Shown: positions 8,808 to 16,973, counted from the stretch's first letter. The stretch: 64,000 bases of DNA from Thermoplasmata archaeon UBA61 (GCA_002503985.1 DASW01000002.1:124001-188000); one strand, 5' to 3'. The notes: generated from the letters alone by a model not told the origin. Program-made: numbers and translations.

Positions 8808-9638
8808 ATGTCCCACTCGACCTCCCCGACGCTGCCGTCCCGCCCGGCCGACGAGATCGTCGCCCGTATCCGGGAAGGGGGCCGGGCGGTCGTCGCGCTC
8901 TCGGGAGGCGTTGACTCCTCTATCGTCGCCGCGCTCGCGTTCTCGGCGCTGGGACCGGAGGCGATCGCCGTCACCCTCACCGGCCCGGCGGTCTCGAAGG
9001 CCGAGCTCTCTCGTGCCCAGCGGGTGGCCGCGGCGATCGGCCTCGAGCACGTACTGCTGACGGCGGACCCTCTCTCCCACGAAGAGTACCGGGCGAACCG
9101 ACCCGACCGCTGCTACCATTGTCGGACCGTGGAAACCCGCTTCCTTCGCGAGTTCGGGGCCGCCCGGTCGGCCGCCCAGTACCTGGACGGAGTGCATCGG
9201 GACGACCTCGCCGACGACCGGCCGGGGCTCCGCGCGATGGACGAGGCCGGGTTCTCCCACCCGCTCCTGTGGGCAGGCTGGGGGAAGACCGAGATACGGG
9301 CCGAAGCTCGTCGTCGGGGCCTCCCGAACTGGGACCAACCGTCGGATGCCTGCCTCGCCTCGCGCATCGCGCACGGCGACCCCGTTACGAGCGAGCTCTT
9401 GGGCCGCATCGAATCGGCGGAAGCCGTCCTCCTACGTCTCGGATTTCGCCGGGTGCGCGTGCGAGTCCGCGGCGGAGCGGCCCGGATCGAGGTTGACCCC
9501 TCCGAGGTCGAGCGCCTCCGAACGGAACCGCTCGCGAGCGAGGTGACGGGGGAGCTCACGCGGTTCGGCTTCACGAACGTGACGATCGACCCACGGGGGT
9601 ATCCGGGGGCCGCCCACGAGCTCCCCGTCGTGCCATGA
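8808..9638 (+). CDS. larE: LarE-type ATP-dependent sacrificial or iron-sulfur sulfurtransferase
   Basis: A 276-residue PP-loop ATPase, the same length as lactobacillar LarE. The pyrophosphatase loop is ALSGGVDSSIV at residues 30-40 and the family block DACLASRIAHG is at 180-190. LarE proteins thiolate pyridinium biscarboxylate mononucleotide to build the nickel-pincer cofactor of lactate racemase-like enzymes. Three cysteines (Cys102, Cys105, Cys182) are placed as in LarE versions that hold a 4Fe-4S cluster rather than sacrificing one cysteine. LarB, LarC and LarA are absent here. An alternative ATG at 8781 follows a good GGAAAGG. The stop overlaps the uvrB start (ATGA). Confidence 0.85.
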   Translation: MSHSTSPTLPSRPADEIVARIREGGRAVVALSGGVDSSIVAALAFSALGPEAIAVTLTGPAVSKAELSRAQRVAAAIGLEHVLLTADPLSHEEYRANRPDRCYHCRTVETRFLREFGAARSAAQYLDGVHRDDLADDRPGLRAMDEAGFSHPLLWAGWGKTEIRAEARRRGLPNWDQPSDACLASRIAHGDPVTSELLGRIESAEAVLLRLGFRRVRVRVRGGAARIEVDPSEVERLRTEPLASEVTGELTRFGFTNVTIDPRGYPGAAHELPVVP

Positions 9639-11683
9639 CCCGGAACCGCGGCGCCCGGGGGCCTTCGGAGTCGCTTCCGGGGCAATTCCAGCTCGAGACC
9701 GACCTCGTGCCCCAAGGCGACCAACCCGAGGCGATCGACGCGATCGTCCAACGGGTGGAGCGGGGAGAGAAGTTCGTCACGCTCCTCGGGGTCACGGGCA
9801 GCGGCAAGACGTTCACGATGGCGCACGTGGTCGCACGCCTCCAGCGTCCGACGCTGGTCATCAGCCCGAACAAGACGCTCGCGGCGCAGCTCGTGAGCGA
9901 GTTCCGAGCGCTCTTTCCCAAGAACGCGGTCGAGTACTTCGTCAGCTACTACGACTACTACCAGCCCGAAGCGTATGTCCCCCAGATCGACCTCTACATC
10001 GAAAAGGATGCCTCCATCAACGAGGAGATCGACCGGTTGCGGCACCGGGCGACCCAGGCGCTCCTCACCCGACGGGACGTTCTTATCGTCGCCTCGGTGA
10101 GCTGCATCTACGGTCTCGGCTCGCCCGAGGACTACCGGGCCTCCGTCGTCGAACTCGCGGTGGGCCAGGAAATCTCGCGACAGACCCTGCTCGAGCAGCT
10201 CGTCCGGATGAAGTACAACCGCAACGACATCGAGCTGAAGCGGGGCCGCTTCCGCGTCCGCGGCGGGACGATCGACGTGATGGGCGCGGGCGAGACCGTT
10301 CATCGTATCGTACTCGACGGGAGCACGATCCGCGAGATCGTGGAACTCGACCCCGTGACCCAGGAAGAGCGCCGCGGGCTCTCGGAGCTCGCGGTCTTCC
10401 CGGCAACCCACTTCCTCACCGTGGACGAGCGTCTCCGCGGGATCCTGAGCGAGATCGAGAAGGAACGGGACGAACGGGTGAAGGAGCTCCAGCACGAGGA
10501 GAGGATCGTCGAGGCCCAGCGCCTCAAAGGACGGGTCGACTACGACCTCGAGATGATCCGGGAGACCGGCTACTGCTCGGGGATCGAGAACTACGCCCGC
10601 TACTTCGCCGGACGTCGCGCGGGGGAGCCCCCGTACACGCTCCTCGACTTCTTCCCGAACGACTTCCTCGCGTTCATCGACGAGTCCCACGTCACCATCC
10701 CGCAGATCCAGGGGATGTACAAGGGCGACCGGAGCCGCAAGGACAACCTGGTCGAGTTCGGATGGCGCCTCCCCTCCGCCCGCGACAATCGTCCGCTCAA
10801 GTTCCCCGAGTTCCTGACCCACGTCCCCCAAACGGTGTTCGTCTCGGCGACCCCCGGACCGTTCGAACGGAAGGTCTCGAAGGGCCTCGTCGAGCAGATC
10901 ATCCGCCCTACGGGACTGGTCGACCCCCCGATCGAGGTCCGACCGCTGAAGGGTCACATCGCCGACCTCATGGTCGAGCTCCGAGCGTGCGTGGAGCGCG
11001 GGGACCGAGCGCTCGTGACCACCCTCACGAAGGCGACGAGCGAAGAGCTCGCGAACTACCTCGCGAACCAAGGGTTCCGTGTCCGCTACCTCCACTCCGA
11101 GGTGGAGACGATGAAGCGGGTCGAGATCCTCCGCGACCTTCGTCTCGGAGAGTTCGACGTGCTGGTCGGGATCAACCTGCTCCGCGAGGGGCTCGACCTT
11201 CCCGAGGTCAGCTTCGTCGCGATCCTGGACGCGGACAAGGAGGGCTACCTCCGCAGCGAGACGTCGATCGTCCAGACTTCGGGCCGCGCGAGCCGCAACG
11301 TCGACGGGCGGGTCGTCCTGTACGCCGACCGGGTCACGGGGTCGATGAAGCGTGCGATGGCCGAGATGGCCCGCCGTCGGGAGACCCAGGTCGAGTACAA
11401 CCGGGTCCACGACATCGTGCCCGAATCCATCCGCAAGGAGGTGCGCTCGCTCCTGGCTCCCGAGGAGGAGGCCCCGTCTGGCTCGCTCTCCACGAGCGGC
11501 CTCGGACGGTACTGGAAGGACAAGCTTCCGCTGCTCCTCACCAACCTCGAGGAGGAGATGCGCCTCGCCGCGGAGCGCCTCGACTTCGAAGAGGCAGCCC
11601 GCATCCGTGACCGCCTGCGGGAGGTGCGCCGGGCGAACCCGAGCGCGCGCTCGTCCGGGCGAAAGGCCGGGCCCCCCTCCTAG
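9635..11683 (+). CDS. uvrB: UvrABC excinuclease subunit B
   Basis: A 682-residue protein of typical UvrB length. It shows Walker A GVTGSGKTFTMA near residue 45, the DNA-clamp beta-hairpin block YYDYYQPEAYVP near 107, helicase motifs including DESHVTIPQ near 350 and QTSGRASRNV (motif VI) near 545, and a C-terminal UvrC-binding UVR domain (EEEMRLAAERLDFEEAARIRD). UvrB verifies DNA damage delivered by UvrA and recruits UvrC. The gene overlaps larE by four bases, suggesting translational coupling. uvrA and uvrC are not in the window. UvrB is a bacterial-type repair factor that some archaea acquired. Confidence 0.96.
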   Translation: MTRNRGARGPSESLPGQFQLETDLVPQGDQPEAIDAIVQRVERGEKFVTLLGVTGSGKTFTMAHVVARLQRPTLVISPNKTLAAQLVSEFRALFPKNAVEYFVSYYDYYQPEAYVPQIDLYIEKDASINEEIDRLRHRATQALLTRRDVLIVASVSCIYGLGSPEDYRASVVELAVGQEISRQTLLEQLVRMKYNRNDIELKRGRFRVRGGTIDVMGAGETVHRIVLDGSTIREIVELDPVTQEERRGLSELAVFPATHFLTVDERLRGILSEIEKERDERVKELQHEERIVEAQRLKGRVDYDLEMIRETGYCSGIENYARYFAGRRAGEPPYTLLDFFPNDFLAFIDESHVTIPQIQGMYKGDRSRKDNLVEFGWRLPSARDNRPLKFPEFLTHVPQTVFVSATPGPFERKVSKGLVEQIIRPTGLVDPPIEVRPLKGHIADLMVELRACVERGDRALVTTLTKATSEELANYLANQGFRVRYLHSEVETMKRVEILRDLRLGEFDVLVGINLLREGLDLPEVSFVAILDADKEGYLRSETSIVQTSGRASRNVDGRVVLYADRVTGSMKRAMAEMARRRETQVEYNRVHDIVPESIRKEVRSLLAPEEEAPSGSLSTSGLGRYWKDKLPLLLTNLEEEMRLAAERLDFEEAARIRDRLREVRRANPSARSSGRKAGPPS

Positions 11684-11714
11684 GCAAGACCGCTTTCCCG
11701 ATTGGTAAAGACTG

Positions 11715-11720
11715 TTTTAT
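11715..11720 (+). promoter_or_regulatory. TATA-like box before the COG1497-type regulator
   Basis: TTTTAT is centred 25 bases upstream of the GTG at 11743, the spacing expected for a leaderless archaeal transcript, and stands out in GC-rich sequence. Confidence 0.5.
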
Positions 11721-11742
11721 TCGCCGGAGGCCTCCGCGCCCC

Positions 11743-12579
11743 GTGGTCGGTGTTCGATCTTCCGAGGCCACGGGCCTCGCCGGGCTGCGACGGGGCGGTA
11801 CGGTCACCGAGCTGCTCTTCCTGTACGAGTGCGCCACCCTCGAGCCGACCCAGCTGCGCCCCATCGCGGAGCGCCTCGGGCTCACGGTCCAGGCCGTGTC
11901 CCACTCCTACCGCCAGCTCCGGCGCCGTGGGCTCGTGACCGTGCGGGACGGGCGGTACCGACCGACGGTCGAAGGAGTCGCTTGGCTGCACGAAACGCTC
12001 CGCCGTCTCGGGGACGACCTTCGGGAGCGGATCGAGCGGGTCCACGTCATCCGGTCGACCCGCGCCCTCGCGCTCGCGGACCTCGCGGAGGGGGCCGCCG
12101 TCTCCCTCGAGCTCCAGCATGGCCTGCTCTCGGCCCGTCCGGGCGGAGGGGGTCCCTCACGGGGCCGCGTTCAGCGAGGAGGCCGGAAAGGCTCGCTCGT
12201 CGAGGTCTCGGACCTCGAGGGGATCGTACCGCTCACTCCGGCCCCGATCTCGGTGCGCACCCTGGCCTCGGACGACCTCGTGGACGGCCGTCTCGGGAAC
12301 CGGGTCCGGAGCAGTCTGCCCTCGGACCCTCTCTCGCTCGTCGCCGCCGAGGGCCTCGAGGCCTATCATGCGCTCTCGAACGCCGGCGTTCCTTCGGTCC
12401 TCCGGTTCGCCGCCGGTACCGCGTGCCTCGAAGCGTCCCGGCTCGGCGTGCCGAGCTACATCCTGGTGCTCGAGAGCGACCTTCCGTACTTGCTCGCCCA
12501 GTTCGTCGGCCCCTCCCCTCCGCCGCTCGAGGTCGCTCCCCTTCCCGGAGGGGCCAAGGCCCGACGCCGCGGTCACTGA
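11743..12579 (+). CDS. Archaeal winged-helix transcriptional regulator, COG1497-like
   Basis: A protein of 278 residues starting at GTG. Residues about 20-75 form a winged helix (LRPIAERLGLTVQAVSHSYR, then RRRGLVTVRDGRYRPT as wing). Positions 80-270 hold an archaeal effector-like region with the hydrophobic run VLRFAAGTACLEASRLGVP near 220. This architecture resembles COG1497, predicted archaeal regulators of unknown ligand. A TATA-like box lies about 25 bases upstream. It converges on the BtuD-like gene with a 7-base overlap; regulation of that operon is possible but unsupported. Confidence 0.7.
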   Translation: MVGVRSSEATGLAGLRRGGTVTELLFLYECATLEPTQLRPIAERLGLTVQAVSHSYRQLRRRGLVTVRDGRYRPTVEGVAWLHETLRRLGDDLRERIERVHVIRSTRALALADLAEGAAVSLELQHGLLSARPGGGGPSRGRVQRGGRKGSLVEVSDLEGIVPLTPAPISVRTLASDDLVDGRLGNRVRSSLPSDPLSLVAAEGLEAYHALSNAGVPSVLRFAAGTACLEASRLGVPSYILVLESDLPYLLAQFVGPSPPPLEVAPLPGGAKARRRGH

Positions 12580-13874
12580 GGAAGCGGGACGCTCGGTTCG
12601 GCGGCCAGGGCCGCGAGCATTTCGGCCGCACCGGCGACCTGCCGGGCTCCGCCGCGAAGGAGTTCTTCTTCGAGCGCGCGCGCACGCCCCCCCGCAAAGT
12701 CCCATTCCACGCCGGACGGTCGGCGAACGAGGAGGATCGGCACGCGCCCGAGCCAACCACGGACCTCCTCGAGATTGGGCAGGTTGGACGGACCGACCGG
12801 GAACGGCGCGACCACGATCGCTTTCGCCGCCTGGAGGAGATTGCGCAGTCGCTCCCGCACCTCGTCCGAGATCGGTGCGAACGGCACCTCGACGGCCGTG
12901 AGCGCTCCGAGGTTCTCCGCGGTCTCGAGGTCAGAATCTAGCAGGTGGAGGGCTCCGGCGGTGACGCGGTAGCCGGCCTCCGAAAGAGCTCGTAGGTAAG
13001 GGGCGCCCGAACCCCCTCCACCCACGACGTGGACCGGTCCCTTACCGAGGAACGTTCCGGGGCCGGACGGTGCCGGCGGCACGAGGTGGTGGGGGAGCAG
13101 GTACGGAGCGCCGGTCCTTGGGTCGCGGCGCAGGTCTGCGACGACCCCCCATACCCGGGCCAGGAGCTCCTCGGAAAGGACCTCTGTCGGTGCCCCGTCC
13201 GCGACCCGCCGACCTCTCGAGAGCACGACGATGCGGTCGGAGAAGCGCGCGGCTAGGTTGAGGTCGTGGAGCGCGGCGACGACCGTCACGTTCCGCTCGC
13301 GGGAAAGTTCACGGACCCGGGTCAACAGGTCGAGCTGGTGCGCGATGTCGAGGTGGCTCGTCGGTTCGTCGAGGAGCACGAGTGGGGCCTCCTGGACGAG
13401 CGCCCGGGCCAGGATCGCCCGTTGCTTCTCCCCTCCGCTGACCGAGAGGATCCCGTCCTCCGCCCGCTCTTCGAGGCCGACCGCTCTCAGCGCCCGGAGG
13501 GCCGCCTCTCGGTCCCGTGCCGTTTCCCCCTGAAGCCACTCGAGATGGGCGTAGCGTCCGTAGAGGACGTAGTCGAGGAGCGGCACGTTCTCCCGGGGAT
13601 TCTCTTCTTGGGGGACCCACGCGACCCGTCGGGCTCTCTCTGCGACGGACAGGCTGAGCACCTCACTCCCGAACAGTTCGACAGAGCCGGACTGGGGGGC
13701 CAGGAACCCCAGCGCGGCCCGCAAGAGAGTGGTCTTCCCGGACCCGTTCGGTCCCGTCAGCGCGAGGAACTGCCCCTTGGGCACCTCGAGGTTGACGTCC
13801 TGTAATGCCATCCTCTCGCCAAACCGAACGGTCACTTGCCGAAGTCGGAGCGCCGGGTCCGTCGGTCCGCTCAT
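12573..13874 (-). CDS. FecE/BtuD-type ABC transporter ATPase with extra C-terminal domain
   Basis: A 433-residue protein. Residues 1-250 are a complete ABC ATPase: Walker A LTGPNGSGKTTLL, signature SVSGGEKQRAI, Walker B PLVLLDEPTSHLD and the switch His in ALHDLNL. The set matches ATPases of the iron-chelate/cobalamin class II importers. Residues 270-433 form a second domain with a glycine loop VHVVGGGGSGAPYL and a Rossmann-like alternation, roughly 160 residues beyond a standard BtuD/FecE. It sits last in the operon after the binding protein and permease genes and overlaps the permease gene by 4 bases. The substrate, cobalamin or iron chelate, cannot be fixed from sequence. Confidence 0.88.
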   Translation of the reverse strand: MSGPTDPALRLRQVTVRFGERMALQDVNLEVPKGQFLALTGPNGSGKTTLLRAALGFLAPQSGSVELFGSEVLSLSVAERARRVAWVPQEENPRENVPLLDYVLYGRYAHLEWLQGETARDREAALRALRAVGLEERAEDGILSVSGGEKQRAILARALVQEAPLVLLDEPTSHLDIAHQLDLLTRVRELSRERNVTVVAALHDLNLAARFSDRIVVLSRGRRVADGAPTEVLSEELLARVWGVVADLRRDPRTGAPYLLPHHLVPPAPSGPGTFLGKGPVHVVGGGGSGAPYLRALSEAGYRVTAGALHLLDSDLETAENLGALTAVEVPFAPISDEVRERLRNLLQAAKAIVVAPFPVGPSNLPNLEEVRGWLGRVPILLVRRPSGVEWDFAGGRARALEEELLRGGARQVAGAAEMLAALAAEPSVPLPQ

Positions 13875-14974
13875 GGGGACCCCATGGTCGAGGTTCCCCG
13901 CCGACGGAACAGTAGGTAGGCGAAGAACGGGGCCCCGGCGAACGATGTGAAGATCCCGATCGGGAGCAGGGTCCCCGGAAATGCTACCAACGAGAGGTCT
14001 CGAGCCGCCAGCAAGAACCCTGCCCCGACCAGGGCCGCTCCGGGGAGGACGATGCGGTAGTCACTGCCCGCGATCCGACGCACCACGTGCGGAGAGACCA
14101 ACCCGACGAACCCGATGATCCCGGTGAAGGCGACCGCCGCAGCGGTCGTGACCGAGGCCAGCAGAAGAAGGCGGACCCGCACCTTGCGCGAGTCGACCCC
14201 GAGGCTCTGGGCGACGTCCGGGCCGAGTTGAAGGAGGTTCAGCTCGCGACCGTATGTCGCGAGAAGCGTACCGGCCACGAGGACCACCCCGAAGACGATC
14301 CCGTCCTGGGTCCAATCGAGAGAACCCAGGTTCCCGAGGAGCCAGAAGTCGACCTGCAGGCTCCCGGTCGGGCTGTATAGGAGCAGAAGGGAGAGCACCG
14401 CGGACAGGAAGCTGGAGAGGGCGACGCCCGTGAGGAGGAGCGTCTCGACCGAACCGAATCGGCTTCGCGCCGCCACCAAGATCACGAATCCGGTCCCGAT
14501 CGCCCCGATGAAGGCGAACAGGGGCAGGAGGAGGTTCTGGTCCGCCACCCCGATCCGAAAGACCACGACCACCGCGGCCCCGAGGGTCCCGCCCGACGAG
14601 ATCCCCAACAGGAACGGGTCCGCGAGCGGGTTCCGGAACACCCCTTGGAGCGTCCCACCCGAGATCCCGAGACCGGCTCCGACCACGACCGCGAGCATGA
14701 TCTCGGAGAGCCGCGCGTCCCAGACGATCTCGATGAGGCCCGCGCAGCCGCTCGCCGGCACGCTCGCCCCCGCGCACGGGTGGGAGAAGAGCGCCCCGCC
14801 CGAGACCTGGTGGAGGAGGATCCTCAGCACGGTGTCGGGGGCGACCGACACGGTCCCGAGGATCGGCGAAAAGAAGACCCCTACCCCGAGGAAGGCGAGA
14901 AGGAGCACGAGCACCCAGGGGCGCCGGCCCGACGCCCTCGGGCTGTCTGCGGGAGCCGCGACCGACGCTCCCAC
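13871..14974 (-). CDS. FecCD/BtuC-family ABC transporter permease
   Basis: A 367-residue integral membrane protein with about ten hydrophobic segments. FecCD family blocks are visible: GAGLGISGGTLQGVFRNPLA near residue 110, FLLGISSGGTLGA just after, and the cytoplasmic coupling region GFVGLVSPHVVRRIAG near 295. It forms the translocation channel, probably as a dimer, with the downstream ATPase. The gene lies 10 bases after the binding protein gene and overlaps the ATPase gene by 4 bases, a standard operon order of binding protein, permease and ATPase. Confidence 0.93.
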   Translation of the reverse strand: MGASVAAPADSPRASGRRPWVLVLLLAFLGVGVFFSPILGTVSVAPDTVLRILLHQVSGGALFSHPCAGASVPASGCAGLIEIVWDARLSEIMLAVVVGAGLGISGGTLQGVFRNPLADPFLLGISSGGTLGAAVVVVFRIGVADQNLLLPLFAFIGAIGTGFVILVAARSRFGSVETLLLTGVALSSFLSAVLSLLLLYSPTGSLQVDFWLLGNLGSLDWTQDGIVFGVVLVAGTLLATYGRELNLLQLGPDVAQSLGVDSRKVRVRLLLLASVTTAAAVAFTGIIGFVGLVSPHVVRRIAGSDYRIVLPGAALVGAGFLLAARDLSLVAFPGTLLPIGIFTSFAGAPFFAYLLFRRRGTSTMGSP

Positions 14975-14984
14975 GAGGACGTTC

Positions 14985-16019
14985 CTACTGCGCGGAAGAG
15001 CCCGGATGAAGGATCGCCATTAGTTGAGGAAGGCCCACGAGGATCATCGTCGGGTCCGGCTCCGTGAAGTAATTCGAGTCCATGCCGACAGCGCGTCCAT
15101 CCTGCGTCGCGGTGAGCTGGGACCAGAACGGAGCTCCCGCGTAGGTCGATTCGTTGATCCCGAACCCGGTCCCGTAGACGAGGAACTGCGGGTCGCTCGC
15201 GAGGACCTGCTCGCCCGAGAGCTCTGGGTAGGAGAGCGTCGCGTTCGCCGAGATGCTAGCGCCGCTCGCGAGCTCGATCAGCGACTCGCCGAACGTCCCG
15301 GGCCCGAATGTCCAGTACCCGTTCCCGTCGGCGGAGTACGTGACCAGGAGGGTCGGGAACGGCGTGCCGTTCGCGGTCAGGTCGTTCTGGAGCGAAGCCG
15401 CCTGGGCGAGGACAGTTTGGAGCGCGTTCGCGAGGGAGGAAGAGGCTGACGAGACCCCGAAAATCTCCCCCAGCAGCTGGTCGTCCAGGATCACGCCCGT
15501 CAGGGTTGCGGGTTGGAGCATCACGACCGGGATCTGGTAGGTTTGGGTGATCTGCTCGACCGCTGCGACCGATACGATGGTGGCGGCGAGCACGAGTTGG
15601 GGTCCGAGCGCGATGAGCTGTTCCACGTCGAACGTCGGCCCGGTCTGGACACACATCGACGAGGAGAGGTTCCAGAGCGCGACCTGGTCGGCAGAATAGT
15701 CGGAGGACAGTCCGCCCAGGGCCGGGGCGTAGCAGTCGACGCCCACGACGTGGCTCCGCAGTCCTAGGCGATACACCGAGTCCATGATCGACGGCCCCAG
15801 GACGACGACGCGCGCCGGGTCGAGCGGCACGGTCACACGGCGGCCCAGGTCGTCCGTGATAGTGAGCGGCCCGGACGAGGAACCGCCTCGGAGAGCGTAG
15901 CTGGCGGCAATGCCCACCACGGAGACTCCCGCGGCGACGATCACCACCACCGCGAACCACGCGAGCGGGACGGTCCGTCGTGGCGGCGCCGACGACGAGG
16001 AGAGGTCATACAAATGCAT
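14985..16019 (-). CDS. BtuF/FepB-type periplasmic binding protein, membrane anchored
   Basis: About 344 residues. One N-terminal transmembrane helix (VPLAWFAVVVIVAAGVSVVG) replaces a lipobox, so the protein is probably tethered to the outer face of the membrane. The rest is a class III solute-binding fold: RRVTVPLDPARVVVLGPSI, then DVEQLIALGPQLVLAA, and the C-terminal lobe with TLLVTYSADGNGYWTFGPG. Two cysteines (DCYAP, SMCVQ) could form a disulfide. I start at ATG 16019, about 29 bases downstream of a clear TATA box; a GTG at 16031 would add four residues but leave too little spacing. Confidence 0.88.
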   Translation of the reverse strand: MHLYDLSSSSAPPRRTVPLAWFAVVVIVAAGVSVVGIAASYALRGGSSSGPLTITDDLGRRVTVPLDPARVVVLGPSIMDSVYRLGLRSHVVGVDCYAPALGGLSSDYSADQVALWNLSSSMCVQTGPTFDVEQLIALGPQLVLAATIVSVAAVEQITQTYQIPVVMLQPATLTGVILDDQLLGEIFGVSSASSSLANALQTVLAQAASLQNDLTANGTPFPTLLVTYSADGNGYWTFGPGTFGESLIELASGASISANATLSYPELSGEQVLASDPQFLVYGTGFGINESTYAGAPFWSQLTATQDGRAVGMDSNYFTEPDPTMILVGLPQLMAILHPGSSAQ

Positions 16020-16043
16020 TGGATTCGGCACAAAAACACTTTC

Positions 16044-16053
16044 AGATAAACAT
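16044..16053 (-). promoter_or_regulatory. TATA box of the BtuF-C-D-type operon
   Basis: On the minus strand the sequence reads GCGAAATGTTTATCTG, a BRE-like purine run followed by a TATA element, centred about 29 bases before the ATG at 16019. This supports leaderless transcription of the transporter operon. Confidence 0.6.
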
Positions 16054-16111
16054 TTCGCCGAGGCGAACGGTCCTTGACCGTGGGCGGGGGTCGGCGAACG
16101 CCTCGACGAAA

Positions 16112-16121
16112 AAGGCTATCT
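16112..16121 (+). promoter_or_regulatory. Possible TATA box of tRNA-Trp
   Basis: GAAAAAGGCTATCT, BRE-like A-run plus AT-rich core, is centred about 31 bases upstream of the first base of the tRNA. Confidence 0.4.
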
Positions 16122-16147
16122 CTCCCGAGGTTCCCCGCGCTCCCGGA

Positions 16148-16305
16148 GGGAGCATAGGCTAATTTGGTAGACCAGCGGGCTCCAGTCAGGGCGACCGATG
16201 GTCGTCCTGGGAATTGAGTCTGCGGAGGGGCGACGGGCCCCCATGACGAATGACTGGAGCGCGCGGAGAGACCCGCATATCGGGGTTCAAATCCCCGTGC
16301 TCCCA
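16148..16305 (+). tRNA. tRNA-Trp(CCA) with an 85-base intron
   Basis: The two exons fold as a tRNA. Acceptor strands are GGGAGCA (16148-16154) and TGCTCCC (16298-16304), with discriminator A at 16305. The anticodon stem is GCGGG (16175-16179) with CCCGC (16272-16276), and the T arm is CGGGG-TTCAAAT-CCCCG (16281-16297). The anticodon CCA is at 16182-16184 after U33. The D stem GGCT/GACC has one C-A mismatch. The intron follows position 37, the canonical archaeal site and the one commonly used in euryarchaeal tRNA-Trp. CCA is not encoded. Confidence 0.92.
16186..16270 (+). other. tRNA-Trp intron with bulge-helix-bulge splice sites
   Basis: The splice junctions are supported by a textbook bulge-helix-bulge. 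The four-base central helix is CTCC (16180-16183) with GGAG (16265-16268), flanked by three-base bulges AG-T (16184-16186) and AG-A (16269-16271), each cut after the second base. The intron also holds GACTGGAGC (16252-16260), exactly complementary to the anticodon-loop region 16179-16187, an alternative pairing. Box C/D guide motifs as in haloarchaeal tRNA-Trp introns are not convincing here. Confidence 0.82.
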
Positions 16306-16443
16306 CCTCCCCCCAGCGCTCAAAAGGAATACCCGCTGACGCCCGGATTGGACACTCCTCACGGGGGGGAACGACGACCTCGACCCATCCGCCGGTAGCG
16401 GCCGAGGGAACAAAGCGAAGTATTCCCGTGGCTGAGCCGAGTA

Positions 16444-16461
16444 TCCCTCGAGCTCGAGGGA
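16444..16461. repeat. 18-base perfect palindrome upstream of the VOC gene
   Basis: TCCCTCGAGCTCGAGGGA reads identically on both strands. It lies 48 bases before the ATG at 16510, where a dimeric regulator could bind near the promoter; it could also form a hairpin. The rest of 16306-16509 has no gene I can support. Confidence 0.5.
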
Positions 16462-16509
16462 AGCAAAGGAGGAAGCCGACCGAACGGGACGGTAGGCGAA
16501 CGCGGATCA

Positions 16510-16914
16510 ATGCCACTGGAATACACGGGGGTCCGGGTGCGAGACCTCGCCCGGGCGGCGCGGTTCTTCACGGAAGGGTTGGGCCTCAAGGTGGGCCTCT
16601 CCGGCCGCATGGCCGCGGGGGGTCTCTGGCAGGAGCTCTACGACCCGGAGACGAAGGCGATCCTTGAACTCAACTACTATCCGGGAGACCCGCCGTACCG
16701 TCTCGGCGACGAGCTCGACCACCTCGGGTTCCGAGTCACCGACCTGGAGGCCGTGGTGAAACGCTTGGTCGCCCTGGGGGCGCGGGTTGAGATCCCGCCC
16801 TTCGAGGAGGGCGAGATGCGTCTCGTCTTCCTTTCGGACCCGGACGGGCTCTGGGTGGAGCTCTACGAGCGCCGTCCCGGTGAGGAGCCCCCCACCTCCC
16901 GGCCCGGAAGCTGA
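16510..16914 (+). CDS. Glyoxalase/VOC superfamily protein
   Basis: A 134-residue single VOC domain of two beta-alpha-beta-beta-beta modules. It starts YTGVRVRDLARAARFFTEGLGL and the second module carries DELDHLGFRVTDLEAVVKRL and VFLSDPDGLWVELYE. Metal-ligand candidates are the His in LDHLGF and the Glu in WVELYE, as in glyoxalase I-like and dioxygenase-like members. The exact reaction cannot be read from sequence. It stands alone between tRNA-Trp and the flippase-like gene. Confidence 0.85.
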   Translation: MPLEYTGVRVRDLARAARFFTEGLGLKVGLSGRMAAGGLWQELYDPETKAILELNYYPGDPPYRLGDELDHLGFRVTDLEAVVKRLVALGARVEIPPFEEGEMRLVFLSDPDGLWVELYERRPGEEPPTSRPGS

Positions 16915-16933
16915 CCGAGGCTCTCGAGCGACG

Positions 16934-16943
16934 GGAATAAGAA
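16934..16943 (+). promoter_or_regulatory. TATA-like box of the flippase-like gene
   Basis: GAATAAGAAG after a GGG run is centred about 35 bases upstream of the GTG at 16974, so a short leader is expected. Confidence 0.45.
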
Positions 16944-16973
16944 GCGGTCCCCGCCATGTCCCGCCGGTAATCC

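Noticed and set aside
9113..11410. A 765-codon open frame on the minus strand across uvrB
   Set aside because: It mirrors uvrB codons in GC-rich DNA, is full of Asp/Arg/Val runs and has no recognisable motif, whereas the plus strand encodes clear UvrB.
16186..16270. Box C/D guide RNA in the tRNA-Trp intron
   Set aside because: ATGACGA resembles box C', but no CUGA box lies at the right distance from the segment complementary to the anticodon loop.
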